NCBI GenBank assembly: GCA_030752605.1
Contig: JASMDX010000055.1
Coordinates: 16,470 to 80,469, forward strand
Source: GCA-2731375 sp002731375
Lineage (GTDB): Bacteria; Pseudomonadota; Alphaproteobacteria; GCA-2731375
Length of the DNA stretch: 64,000 nt
Direction of reading: 5' to 3'
The position numbers were made by a program, and so were the translations under genes. The notes below the pieces were generated by a model that did no database searches, was not told the DNA's origin, and saw nothing but the letters and a program-made list of their open reading frames with translations. The first letter of the stretch is position 1. Every line of letters starts with the position of its first letter. Shown piece after piece: positions 1 to 9,085 of this stretch.

Positions 1-467
1 GGGATGACTACCAGCCGGAGTTTCCCTACTATCCAACCAAGTGGTTCGAGCCGTTTAAGAGCCGACGCCAGGAAACCGGTTTCGGGCTGTACGACAAGCT
101 GGGCATTGCGCGGGACGACCGGGCCGCCCGCAACGCCCAGATGAACCGCAATTATGAATTCTTCGATGCCCCCATAGGCCTGTTCGTTGCCTTTCATCGC
201 GATCTGGCGACTGGCACCTACATCGACATCGGCATGTTCATCGAAAACATCCTGATCGGGGCCCGTGGCGAAGGCTTGCACACCTGCGGCCAGGCTGCCT
301 TTACCTGGTTCCATTCCGTGGTCCGCAAGCATCTCGAAATGCCCAAGGAGGAACTGCTTGCCTGCGGCATCTCAATGGGCTTCGAGGATGAAGGGGCGCT
401 GGAGAATGAATTCCGGGTCTCCAAGTTAGCGATCGAGGAATTCACCACCTTCCTGGACGTGGAATAA
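1..467 (+). CDS. Nitroreductase family protein, C-terminal part (5' end outside window)
   Basis: The frame is open from the left edge (first full codon at 3), giving 154 visible residues. The segment FDAPIGLFVAFHRDL, followed by DIGMFIENILIGARGEGLHT and a C-terminal GISMGFEDE, is typical of the FMN-binding nitroreductase fold, in which a flavoprotein uses NAD(P)H to reduce nitroaromatics, quinones or similar acceptors in the cytoplasm. Nearly all of the second half of a ~220-residue family member is seen. Only 3 nt separate its stop from the next start at 471, so the two are probably co-transcribed. The substrate cannot be told from sequence. The family call is solid; the N-terminus is missing only because the window begins here. 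Confidence 0.85.
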   Translation, partial: DDYQPEFPYYPTKWFEPFKSRRQETGFGLYDKLGIARDDRAARNAQMNRNYEFFDAPIGLFVAFHRDLATGTYIDIGMFIENILIGARGEGLHTCGQAAFTWFHSVVRKHLEMPKEELLACGISMGFEDEGALENEFRVSKLAIEEFTTFLDVE

Positions 468-470
468 GTA

Positions 471-941
471 ATGGCGGCGCTGACGGGCGGGTGCGCCTGC
501 GGGCGGGTGCGCTATCGGCTGAACGAGGCACCGCTGTTCACTTACGCCTGCCATTGCACCGACTGCCAGCGCACAACGGGCAGTGCCTTCGTGATCCACA
601 GCACAGTCGCAAGGCAGGACTTCGAAATCGAGGGTGAAACCCGGTCGGTGATGTTACCCACGGACAGCGGTGCCGGCTACGACATCCATTTCTGCGCCAA
701 TTGCAGTACCTATATCTGGTGCATCTATCATATGCGCTCGGATCCGGTGCTTATCATCCGCGCCGGCACATTCGACGATGCGGCCAAAATCAAGCCGGGC
801 GCGCACATCTTTACCGACAGTATGCAGCCCTGGTTCAGGCTGCCCGAAGACGTGCCCTCGTTTCAGGCGGCATTTGACCGTAATCTGACCTGGCCCGTCG
901 AAAGCCTCGACAAACTGGCTGGTCTGATTGCCCGCGCGTGA
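471..941 (+). CDS. GFA/CENP-V family zinc-binding protein
   Basis: 156 residues with the zinc-ligand layout of the glutathione-dependent formaldehyde-activating (GFA/CENP-V) family: a CxC pair at 8 and 10, ACHCTDCQR around 26-33, and FCANC at 74-78. The family name comes from one member that speeds glutathione-formaldehyde adduct formation; most members have no proven function, and this one should not be called a formaldehyde enzyme on sequence alone. It starts 3 nt after the nitroreductase stop, so both likely share a transcript. The downstream neighbour is convergent. Confidence 0.85.
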   Translation: MAALTGGCACGRVRYRLNEAPLFTYACHCTDCQRTTGSAFVIHSTVARQDFEIEGETRSVMLPTDSGAGYDIHFCANCSTYIWCIYHMRSDPVLIIRAGTFDDAAKIKPGAHIFTDSMQPWFRLPEDVPSFQAAFDRNLTWPVESLDKLAGLIARA

Positions 942-1014
942 AGGAAGCGAAAGATTCCCCCTGCTGCCGCACGAACTGGTTGCCTTGGATACCCGGAGCA
1001 CGCCGTAACTTGAT

Positions 1015-2550
1015 CTAACCAGACAGGGCGATATCCCGCGCAGTTCGCTCGCGCAGGGTAGCCTTGACCACCTTGCCGTTGACGTTGCGCGGCAAATCAT
1101 CGAGCAGGAAAAGATACTTCGGCTTTTTGTAACCGGAGATATAATCGCGACAATGGGCGATCAGTTCACCCGCCGTGGTTGCCTGTCCTTGTTTCAGGGC
1201 CACATAGGCGACCACGCATTCTCCAAACTCCGCATCCGGGCCGGCGACCACGGCGACCTCGCGCACCGCCGGCGCCGTCTCCAGGGCCTGCTCCACCTCG
1301 CGAGAATAGACGTTCAGGCCGCCCGAGAGGATCATGTCCTTGACCCGGTCCACCAGATATAAATAGCCGTCTTCATCAAATCGGCCCACATCGCCAGTGC
1401 GGAACCAGCCGTCCTTGTAGGCCACGGCATTGGCTTCCGCCCGATTGAAATATTCCCGCGCGATCATAGCCCGGCCCGGCGCGCCGCTGCGCAGTTGCAC
1501 CTCGCCCGACTGTCCGGTCTCGACCGGGCCGCCCGCCTCGTCCGTCAATCGGATTTCCACGCCTGGCATGGGCCGGCCCACAGAGGTGGGTTTCAAGGTT
1601 TGTTCTTCCGGGCGCAGTACCGCCGGGATGCCACCCTCGGTCATGCCGTAAAAGACCCAAAGGCCCACGTTGGGCAGCGCCGCCGCCAGGCGTTCCTTCA
1701 GGCTGACGGGAAAGGCCTCGCCGGTGGCGGTCATGGTGCGAAGGCTGGGACAAGCGGCGGCGGTGGCCTCGATATGTTCCAGCAGCAACCGCGCCACGGT
1801 GGGCACCAGAGAGATGATGGAGATTTGATATTTATCGATCAGCGCGATGGCCGCTGCCGCCTCAAACCGGGGCATCACCACGACGGAAGCGCCAAGGGTA
1901 AAACAAGTCACCAGCCGCGCCATGCCGACCCGGTGCGCGATCGGCGTCATGATCATGAAAATATCGCCGCCGCCTTGCTGGCAGAAGGTGGAGACTAGCA
2001 ATTGCGCCGTGATTAAATTCGCATGGGTCATGATCGAGCCTTTTGGCTGACCCGTCGTGCCCGAGGTATAGCCAATCATGGCATCATCGGGTTGGGGGGG
2101 CAGGTGCGGCGGCGGGACCTGGTCCCCGGCCTCGATCAATGCCTTCAGGTCCAGGGCATGCTCCGACGGTACGGTCATGATGTGCAGCACATCGCCGGGC
2201 AGTTCGGCAGCCCGCACCTCTTCGATCTGTTCCGGTCCATAGAGCACGGCGAACGGTTTCGAGTCCGAGACCAGAAAAGCCAACTCCCGGCCCACGGTCC
2301 ATGTGGTAATGGGGATCGGCAAAGCGCCTGCCTTCCACAGGGCCGCCACGGCAACGACGAGCTCCAATGAATTGCCCACGTAAAGAATAACCCGGTCGCC
2401 CTGGTGCAGCCCTTTGGCCAGAAGGGCGTTAGCCATGCGGTTGCTTTGCCGGTCCAGTTCGCCAAAGCTCAGAACATCATCGCCATAAATGACCGCCGCC
2501 TTATCCGGCGTCCGGCCCGCATGCTGGCTCAACAGGCCCGCGATTTTCAT
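1015..2550 (-). CDS. AMP-dependent acyl-CoA synthetase/ligase
   Basis: 511 residues of the ANL superfamily. The P-loop-like motif YTSGTTGQPKG lies at 161-171, the hinge region reads DRVKDMILSGGLNVYS, and the C-terminal catalytic lysine is in PRNVNGK (about K493). Such enzymes activate a carboxylic acid to acyl-AMP and then to acyl-CoA in the cytoplasm. The length suits a medium/short-chain or aromatic acyl-CoA ligase; the substrate is not readable from sequence. Only 75 nt separate it from the MDR oxidoreductase upstream on the same strand, so the pair may form an operon for breakdown of an organic acid. Confidence 0.9.
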   Translation of the reverse strand: MKIAGLLSQHAGRTPDKAAVIYGDDVLSFGELDRQSNRMANALLAKGLHQGDRVILYVGNSLELVVAVAALWKAGALPIPITTWTVGRELAFLVSDSKPFAVLYGPEQIEEVRAAELPGDVLHIMTVPSEHALDLKALIEAGDQVPPPHLPPQPDDAMIGYTSGTTGQPKGSIMTHANLITAQLLVSTFCQQGGGDIFMIMTPIAHRVGMARLVTCFTLGASVVVMPRFEAAAAIALIDKYQISIISLVPTVARLLLEHIEATAAACPSLRTMTATGEAFPVSLKERLAAALPNVGLWVFYGMTEGGIPAVLRPEEQTLKPTSVGRPMPGVEIRLTDEAGGPVETGQSGEVQLRSGAPGRAMIAREYFNRAEANAVAYKDGWFRTGDVGRFDEDGYLYLVDRVKDMILSGGLNVYSREVEQALETAPAVREVAVVAGPDAEFGECVVAYVALKQGQATTAGELIAHCRDYISGYKKPKYLFLLDDLPRNVNGKVVKATLRERTARDIALSG

Positions 2551-2625
2551 AACGCCTCCCTTCCGGCTTTCGCAGCAATCATGCCTGAAATCCGGCCACG
2601 GTCAAAGCGGGCGATGAAGCAGGGT

Positions 2626-3750
2626 CTAATCGTCCAAGGTTGGGTTAATCAGAAATTTCTCGCCTGTGGCCCGTTTGTTGTAGACGGCGATGGCATCCAG
2701 GTTCAGCAGATCGGCCAGGGAGACCTCCCTCGTGTAGGTGGAGGCAAAGGTGGTCTTAATCTCGTCCGCCACGCGCTGGCGCATGCGGCTGTCGACCTCC
2801 CGGCCCGCCTTCTGCAGGAATGGTGTCAACAACCAGCCGCCCACCCCCCACATCATGCCGAAACCACGGTTGAACACTGTCGGGCCGATGTCCAGGCCGC
2901 CGTAGATATAGACCTGTTTATGCGTTGTGGAGCCATATCGGCTGTATTCCGTTGCCGTGCGGTTCAGGGCCGCTTCCATGCAGGTCAGGATATGCCCCGC
3001 CAACTTGCCGCCGCCGATGGCGTCAAAGGCAATGGTGGCGCCGGTCTCGGCCAGGGCATCGATCAACTCGTCCATAAAATTTTCCGAAGACATATCGCAG
3101 ATATACCTGGCGCCCATGTCTTTCAGAATCGCTGCCTGCTCTGGTTTGCGCACGATATTGACCAGATCAACGCCGTCGGCCAGGCAGATCTTGTTCAGCA
3201 TCTGGCCTAGGTTGGAGGCGGCTGCCGTATGCACCAGGGCGCTGTGGCCTTCCATGCGCATGGTTTCCACCATGCCCTGGGCGGTCATGGGATTGACGAA
3301 CCACGACGCCGCCTCGGCGGCCGTCACGCCATCCGCCATCTCCAGGCATTGGTTGGCGCGGCAAACCTTATATTGCGCATAGGCCGCCCCGCCGATGACC
3401 GAGACCATTTTACCCATCAAGGCCTGGGCACGCTCAGATGAGCCCGCGGCAACCACGACACCAGCGCCTTCATTGCCCACAGGCAGGGATTGATCCAGAC
3501 GCCCGGCCATGGCCCGCATCATGGCTTCAGGCACATCAGCTGTAAGCACGGGGCTGTTGGCGGCACCGGATATTTTTGCCGTACTCATATCGGCGGCACC
3601 GAACAACAGGCCAAGGTCAGATGGATTGACCGGCGTTGCCTCGACCTGAACCACGACCTCGTTCTCGCCAGGTTCGGGCATGGGCACATCCGCCAGAACG
3701 ATTTCAAGGGTGCCGCCGGTTTTGATGGTGGAGCGAAGTTGAAGTGCCAT
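2626..3750 (-). CDS. Zinc-binding-type MDR oxidoreductase (quinone reductase-like)
   Basis: 374 residues from the start chosen at 3750, which has a purine-rich GGAAGTAGGA just upstream; an earlier in-frame start at 3798 lacks one. The N-terminal GroES-like domain contains VEATPVNPSDLGLL, as in NADPH:quinone reductase and trans-2-enoyl-CoA reductase relatives. The Rossmann part has HTAAASNLGQMLNK in place of a plain GxGxxG loop, also usual for the quinone-reductase branch. No structural zinc cysteine cluster is evident. It is divergent from the LLM oxidoreductase at 3836 with 85 nt between starts, so the two probably share a regulatory region. Confidence 0.85.
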   Translation of the reverse strand: MALQLRSTIKTGGTLEIVLADVPMPEPGENEVVVQVEATPVNPSDLGLLFGAADMSTAKISGAANSPVLTADVPEAMMRAMAGRLDQSLPVGNEGAGVVVAAGSSERAQALMGKMVSVIGGAAYAQYKVCRANQCLEMADGVTAAEAASWFVNPMTAQGMVETMRMEGHSALVHTAAASNLGQMLNKICLADGVDLVNIVRKPEQAAILKDMGARYICDMSSENFMDELIDALAETGATIAFDAIGGGKLAGHILTCMEAALNRTATEYSRYGSTTHKQVYIYGGLDIGPTVFNRGFGMMWGVGGWLLTPFLQKAGREVDSRMRQRVADEIKTTFASTYTREVSLADLLNLDAIAVYNKRATGEKFLINPTLDD

Positions 3751-3835
3751 TGTCCTACTTCCGTTCTGCTGCTTAGACTGATCGAATTGACTGAACATGC
3801 TCTATATCATGAGCATCAACGAGCGGGAGAAAGAA

Positions 3836-4768
3836 ATGCCAGAAACCAAAACCGTCAAATTCGGCACCACCCTGCGTGCGCCCCACGATATCGAGGCGCT
3901 GTCGCGGCAAATAGAAGGCCTGGGCTATGATGTCTTGGGCTGCGGCGAGCATGTCAGCTTTCACGGCGATACCGCGAACGGCCTGATCTCTTTATCTGTG
4001 GCAGCGGGTGCGACGACGAAAATTCAGTTGATGAGCGCCATAACCCTGGTGCCGCTGTATCCCGCCGCCCTGTTGGCCAAGATGGGCGCGGCGCTGGATG
4101 TGGCCTCGAATGGGCGCTTTTCCCTGGGCGTGGGCGTGGGCGGTGAGTTCCCGAATGAGTTCGCGGCCTGCGGCGTGCCGGTGAACGAGCGCGGCGCCCG
4201 CACCGACGATGCGCTGGAGGTCATCACCCGCACCTGGTCGGGCACCGATGTGACCTATGATGGCCGTTTTACCAAGTTGGAGAATTTCAGCCTGAAACCT
4301 TTGCCGATCCAGAAACCGCGCCCGCCAATCTGGGTTTCGGGACGGTCGGAGGCCGCCATGCAGCGGGCGGCGAAATACGCCGACGGCTGGCTACCCTATA
4401 TGTATACGCCCGAACAGCTGGCCGAGAGCATCACGAAAATCCGCGGCTATGGCGAAGATCTAGGTCGGGATATGTCGGACTTTACATTTGGCCTTTATAT
4501 CTTTACCGCCATCCATGAAGATCACGAACTGGCGGTGCAATACGCCGCCGACCGCCTGAGCACGCAGTACGCCCAGGACTTCTCCAAGCTGGTGTATAAA
4601 TTCGCCCTGGCTGGCGATCCCAACCGTTACAAGGCACGTTTGCAGGAATATGTTGATGCGGGCGCCAGCCTGATATTGGTCTCCTCCGCCTGTCCCGATG
4701 ATTATATCGACACCAACGTGGCGATGATCGCGGACCAGGTTCTCCCCGCCTTTCGGCCTGAGAGGTGA
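3836..4768 (+). CDS. LLM-class (luciferase-like) flavin oxidoreductase
   Basis: 310 residues starting at 3836, where GGGAGA lies at a good distance upstream; a frame opening at 3797 has no such site. The sequence has the luciferase-like TIM-barrel pattern: LGYDVLGCGEHV near the N-terminus, the SNGRFSLGVGVGGEFP turn, and PPIWVSGRSEAAMQRAAKYADGWLP. Family members use FMN or coenzyme F420 to oxidise or reduce small organic substrates; which cofactor is used here is unclear. It is divergently transcribed from the MDR oxidoreductase, which suggests a shared catabolic role. Confidence 0.9.
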   Translation: MPETKTVKFGTTLRAPHDIEALSRQIEGLGYDVLGCGEHVSFHGDTANGLISLSVAAGATTKIQLMSAITLVPLYPAALLAKMGAALDVASNGRFSLGVGVGGEFPNEFAACGVPVNERGARTDDALEVITRTWSGTDVTYDGRFTKLENFSLKPLPIQKPRPPIWVSGRSEAAMQRAAKYADGWLPYMYTPEQLAESITKIRGYGEDLGRDMSDFTFGLYIFTAIHEDHELAVQYAADRLSTQYAQDFSKLVYKFALAGDPNRYKARLQEYVDAGASLILVSSACPDDYIDTNVAMIADQVLPAFRPER

Positions 4769-4837
4769 AACGAACGTCGCCTTGCCGTAGTATGATTTGA
4801 ACAAACAGCCAATTTCGAATGATGGAGCAATTTCCCA

Positions 4838-5917
4838 ATGAGTAAGCGGAACTATCGAATCGCGTTGATACCAGGTGATGGCATCGGCCACGAAGTAGTG
4901 CCGGCGGCGGCAACCGTGCTGGAAAAAGTGGGGAGAAAACAAGGCTTTAGCTTTGAATGGACCGAGTTCGACTGGAGCTGCGAACGTTATTCTAAGGTGG
5001 GCGCGATGATGCCCGACGACGGGCCGGAACAGCTGGCCGCCTTTGACGGCATCTTCCTCGGAGCCGTTGGTTATCCCGGCGTACCGGATCATATCTCACT
5101 GTGGGGACTGTTGATCCCGATCCGGCGTGCCTTTGACCAATACGCTAATGTACGGCCCTTGAAACTGTTCGAGGGCGTCGAAAGTCCCCTGGCAGGCCGG
5201 GGAGCCGGCGATATCGACATGGTCATCGTGCGCGAAAACGCAGAAGGCGAATATTCCCAGATGGGCGGGCGCATCTATGCCGGCACCGAGCGTGAGACCG
5301 TGATCCAAGAGGCCGTCTTCACCCGTCATGGCGTCGACCGTATCCTGCGCCACGCATTCGAGCTGGCGACAAAACGCGCGGCGGAGCGCAGCAAGCAGGG
5401 CCGGGTGACCTCGGCCACCAAATCGAACGGCATCATCCATACCATGCCGTATTGGGACGAACGCTTTGAATTGATGGCGGCGGACTACCCCGACATCATC
5501 ACGGATCAGTTCCACATCGACATTCTCTCGGCGCATTTTGTTCAGCATCCCGACTGGTTCGACGTAGTCGTCGGCTCCAACCTGTTCGGCGATATTCTCT
5601 CCGACCTGGGCGCCGCCGTGGTCGGCGGCATGGGCCTGGCACCCGCCGCGAATTTAAATCCCGAAAGCAAGCATCCCTCCATGTTCGAACCGGTGCATGG
5701 TTCCGCACCCGATATCATGGGTAAGGGCATCGCCAATCCGATTGCGCAGATCTGGACCGGAGCGATGATGCTGGACCATCTGGGCGAGGGCGACGGCGCC
5801 CGCGCCATCGAAGCCGCCATCGCCGCCGTGCTGGCCGATGGCTCGGTGCGCACGCCGGACCTGGACGGCCTAGCCGACACCAATACCCTGGCCCAGGCCA
5901 TCGCCGATGCCTTGTAG
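4838..5917 (+). CDS. Tartrate dehydrogenase/decarboxylase-like (isopropylmalate DH family)
   Basis: 359 residues of the metal-dependent beta-decarboxylating dehydrogenase family. IPGDGIGHEVVPA is at the N-terminus, the substrate lysine segment reads ATKSNG, and the metal-binding aspartates lie in GSNLFGDILSDLGAAVVGG. The cofactor loop reads FEPVHGSAPDIMGKG. The segment HISLWGLLIPIRRAFDQYAN resembles tartrate dehydrogenase (TtuC/DmlA) more than LeuB, so tartrate or D-malate is the likely substrate. GGAG lies 9 nt before the ATG. Its neighbours are catabolic genes and no leuCD is present, which argues against a leucine role. Confidence 0.85.
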   Translation: MSKRNYRIALIPGDGIGHEVVPAAATVLEKVGRKQGFSFEWTEFDWSCERYSKVGAMMPDDGPEQLAAFDGIFLGAVGYPGVPDHISLWGLLIPIRRAFDQYANVRPLKLFEGVESPLAGRGAGDIDMVIVRENAEGEYSQMGGRIYAGTERETVIQEAVFTRHGVDRILRHAFELATKRAAERSKQGRVTSATKSNGIIHTMPYWDERFELMAADYPDIITDQFHIDILSAHFVQHPDWFDVVVGSNLFGDILSDLGAAVVGGMGLAPAANLNPESKHPSMFEPVHGSAPDIMGKGIANPIAQIWTGAMMLDHLGEGDGARAIEAAIAAVLADGSVRTPDLDGLADTNTLAQAIADAL

Positions 5918-5948
5918 TGATGTGCCGTAGAGGTTTTCAGGACATGTG

Positions 5949-7520
5949 ATGAGCATCGTTGGCGCTACCCCCACCGCCGACGGCGCCGCGCTGCGCCAAC
6001 GCTTTGGGCCGGTCTATGTCTGGCTGGTGACCCTGACCGTGATGTCGGGGGGCATCGCCATGGGCCTGGCCTCGTCCATGGTCAATGTCGCCGTGCCCTC
6101 GGTTGTCGGCGCCTTCGGCGTTGGCCTGGACGAGGCGCAATGGATGGCGACCGGCTTTCTGGCCACCATGTCTGTCTCGATGCTGGTCAGTTCATGGCTA
6201 ATCGAGGTGCTGGGCCAGCGCATTACGTTTATCGCCATCCTAACCATATTCGGCGTCGGCTCTTTCATGAGCGCGGTGGCACCCAACATCGATATTCTGA
6301 TCGTTGGGCGTGTCTTGCAGGGCGCGGCCAATGGCGTCGGACAGCCCTTGGCCATGTTCACCATGTTCTCGGTCTTTCCGCCAGAGAAGCGTGGCCTGGC
6401 GATCGGCATTCAGGGCCTAGTCAGCGTGCTATCGCCCACCTTTGGCCCGATCGTCGGCGGCATCGCCATCGATAGTATTTCATGGCGCTATTTATTTTTC
6501 CTGCCCCTGCCATTTTGCCTGCCAGCCATGATGATGGGGCTGGTCTTCATGCCGACCAAGAAACTGGCGCGGCGCCTGCCACCCTTTGACTGGATTGGCC
6601 TGGCGCTGATCCTGGTCATCGTCGTCAGCGCCTTCAGCGCCATTTCCAATGGCCCACGGGTGGGCTGGGACGCAGATTCCGTGGTCTACCGTCTGTGGGG
6701 TAGCGCCGGAGGCTTGCTCGTCTTCATTCTGTGGGAACTGCGCGCGCCCTATCCTCTGCTGGATTTGAGCCTGTTCCGCAACCCGCAGTTCGCGCTGACC
6801 ATGATGGCGGGCTTCGTTTTTGGTGCGGGGCTGTTCGCATCGGGTTATTTCATCCCGATTTTCGTGCAGACTATCCAAAACTACAGCGCCACCCGCGCCG
6901 GGCTGTTGCTGGCCACGGGGGGCGTGGTGATGATGATTTTCTTCCCGCTCTCGGGCCGCATCACGGACTCCATTCCGGCCCATATCCCCATCGCCTCCGG
7001 CTTGTTGATTTTTAGTATTGGCTTTTTTATGATCCGGGCAGTCGATGTAAACACCACATTCTGGGTCATGGCAGCCTATACCGCCGTCAACCGGGTTGGC
7101 CTTTCCCTGGCCATTCCTTCGCTCAGCGTGGCGGCGTTGCGGGCGGTGTCGGCGGACAAGCTGGCGCGCGCGGCATCCGTCGGGACCTTTTTCCGCAATT
7201 TTGGCGGCGGTCTGGGCATAACTTTATTGACGGCGCTTTTCCTGCAACGCAGCCAGTATCATGGTGAAGCCTTCACCGACACCCAGACTTGGGCCAACGC
7301 CACCACCGTAGAGTTGCTGGGCAATATCCGCCACCTGCTGGCTGGCACCGGTCTGCCGGAAGTCATCCAGAAGGCCGGCGCACTGAACTATCTCGGCGAA
7401 GTGGTCTTAGCGCAAGCCAGCACCCTGGCCTTCAAGGATACCTTCCTGGCTATTTCCCTCGTAGGTTTTCTGGCCGTGGGCCCGGCCTGGATGATCGGGC
7501 ACATCGGCAAGCCTCGCTAG
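5949..7520 (+). CDS. MFS transporter, DHA2 (EmrB/QacA-like) 14-TM family
   Basis: 523 residues, strongly hydrophobic throughout, with about 14 predicted membrane spans, the length and layout of proton-driven DHA2 multidrug exporters. The LDEAQWMATGFLATMSVSML stretch and the following GQRITFIAILTIFGVGSFM match the first helices of EmrB-type pumps. The segment LVSVLSPTFGPIVGG corresponds to motif C of antiporters. I take the ATG at 5949; a GTG one codon earlier is possible. It lies 31 nt after the tartrate-dehydrogenase-like gene, so co-transcription is likely. The substrate is unknown. Confidence 0.9.
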   Translation: MSIVGATPTADGAALRQRFGPVYVWLVTLTVMSGGIAMGLASSMVNVAVPSVVGAFGVGLDEAQWMATGFLATMSVSMLVSSWLIEVLGQRITFIAILTIFGVGSFMSAVAPNIDILIVGRVLQGAANGVGQPLAMFTMFSVFPPEKRGLAIGIQGLVSVLSPTFGPIVGGIAIDSISWRYLFFLPLPFCLPAMMMGLVFMPTKKLARRLPPFDWIGLALILVIVVSAFSAISNGPRVGWDADSVVYRLWGSAGGLLVFILWELRAPYPLLDLSLFRNPQFALTMMAGFVFGAGLFASGYFIPIFVQTIQNYSATRAGLLLATGGVVMMIFFPLSGRITDSIPAHIPIASGLLIFSIGFFMIRAVDVNTTFWVMAAYTAVNRVGLSLAIPSLSVAALRAVSADKLARAASVGTFFRNFGGGLGITLLTALFLQRSQYHGEAFTDTQTWANATTVELLGNIRHLLAGTGLPEVIQKAGALNYLGEVVLAQASTLAFKDTFLAISLVGFLAVGPAWMIGHIGKPR

Positions 7521-7532
7521 CTTAATTCCGGT

Positions 7533-8915
7533 CTACCGGTTAACTATATCCAGCTTTGAAAGATCGATGGCCTTGACCGTTGCACGCTCGAAATCCGACG
7601 TAAACGGAAATGGCCGCGTGGCGTCAAAACCGACCTTGGTGCCAAGATAATCGGGGAATGTCGGATTGAGGCCGTGGCCGAAGACGTCTTCGACCTTCAA
7701 GATTCCTGTGGCAGCATCCAGCCGGGTGATCATGGCCCATTCGACGTCCGATGGATCGTGGATATCCACGTCGTCATCGACCACAGTCACCATTTTCAAG
7801 GGCGCGAAGGCGGCGAAGGCGGCCATGATGGCCTGCTTGCCCCAGCCAGCCCGGACTTGTTTGATCTGCACCACGGCGTGATAAAAGCCGCAGCCACCGT
7901 GAGTGAAATAGACATCCCGCACGCCGGGCACCTGTTTGCGCAGCAGGCTCAGGACATTGGCTTCACCCAACAGGCCGACGGAATTGTAGACCTCCGCCCC
8001 CGACAGGATGGAATGAAAGATCGGTTTTTTGCGCCGATGCACCTTCAGCACACGGACCTTGGGGCGCTTGTCCTTGCGCGCGTAATAGCCGGTAACTTCG
8101 GCGAAAGGGCCTTCGTTGATGGTTTCGCCCGGCGTGATTTCGCATTCCAGGGCATACATAGCGTTAGCCACCATCTCGACGTCGGACTTAACACCACGCA
8201 CCAGTTCCAACGGCGCACCGTGAATTTCACTGGCGATGCCCAGCTCGTCCCGGTCCGCCGGCGCCGCCTCAGCCGGCGCGGCGCCGGCGAAATGCAGGCC
8301 CGGCCCCACGCCCACGTTGAGAGTCAGGGGCAGCGACTGGCCAAGTTTAGCGGCTTTTTCCAGATACAGTTCCAAATGCCGCCCGGCATCAATGTTGATC
8401 GCCAGGGTATTCTTGTTGACCACCTGAAAGCGCTGGATGGAGGCGTTGCGCACGCCGGTTTCGGGATCCTTGGCGATGATCACAGCGGCATCGAAATACG
8501 GCCCCGCATCCTTCAGAGCATGAGTCGGCACGGGCAGCTTTTTCAAGTTCACCGTGCGCTCGGTAACATCAAGCACCGGTCCGCTTTTGACCACCACCGG
8601 GTCAGCCGGATTGGCCTGCCAATTGCCGATACAATCCGAGATATATTGCGGCAGATCGTCCACATCCCGCGAAAATATATGGCCCAACAGCTCCCGCGAC
8701 CAATAAAGCCCCATGAAGACGGGATGATCGTAGCCTTTGACGTTTTCGAACAACACTGCCTTAGGGCTGCCTTCATATTTCGCCGCAATGCCCGCCAGAT
8801 CAAACCTGGGATCGACCTCGGAGCGTACCCGGACCAGCCGGCCCTTTTTATCAAGCTCCTCGATGATGGCGCCGAGATCGGCGATCAGAGCGGGACTGTT
8901 CTTGGACCTGGCCAT
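7533..8915 (-). CDS. UbiD family decarboxylase
   Basis: 460 residues of the UbiD family, which uses prenylated FMN for reversible decarboxylation of aromatic or alpha,beta-unsaturated acids. Typical parts are visible: FENVKGYDHPVFMGLYWSRE in the N-terminal half, AEVTGYYARKDKRPKVRV before the active-site region, and a C-terminal VDDDVDIHDPSDVEWAMITR segment with conserved acidic residues. GAGG precedes the ATG at 8915. No ubiX-type prenyltransferase for the cofactor is seen in the window. The lone setting among catabolic genes suggests an aromatic-acid decarboxylase rather than ubiquinone-pathway UbiD. Confidence 0.88.
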   Translation of the reverse strand: MARSKNSPALIADLGAIIEELDKKGRLVRVRSEVDPRFDLAGIAAKYEGSPKAVLFENVKGYDHPVFMGLYWSRELLGHIFSRDVDDLPQYISDCIGNWQANPADPVVVKSGPVLDVTERTVNLKKLPVPTHALKDAGPYFDAAVIIAKDPETGVRNASIQRFQVVNKNTLAINIDAGRHLELYLEKAAKLGQSLPLTLNVGVGPGLHFAGAAPAEAAPADRDELGIASEIHGAPLELVRGVKSDVEMVANAMYALECEITPGETINEGPFAEVTGYYARKDKRPKVRVLKVHRRKKPIFHSILSGAEVYNSVGLLGEANVLSLLRKQVPGVRDVYFTHGGCGFYHAVVQIKQVRAGWGKQAIMAAFAAFAPLKMVTVVDDDVDIHDPSDVEWAMITRLDAATGILKVEDVFGHGLNPTFPDYLGTKVGFDATRPFPFTSDFERATVKAIDLSKLDIVNR

Positions 8916-9085
8916 GGCGGGCTTACCTCAACTGTTCGGATATCGCGTTGGATGCGAATACTAGCCCCATCGAGGGGCTACGGAAATATTTCATCGCAAC
9001 AATGCGCCTCGCCGCATAAGTTGAGCGATTGCCAAATGTGGGCGATCCTGGATAATGGCAGGCAAATATAATTGGGGGAATTTAC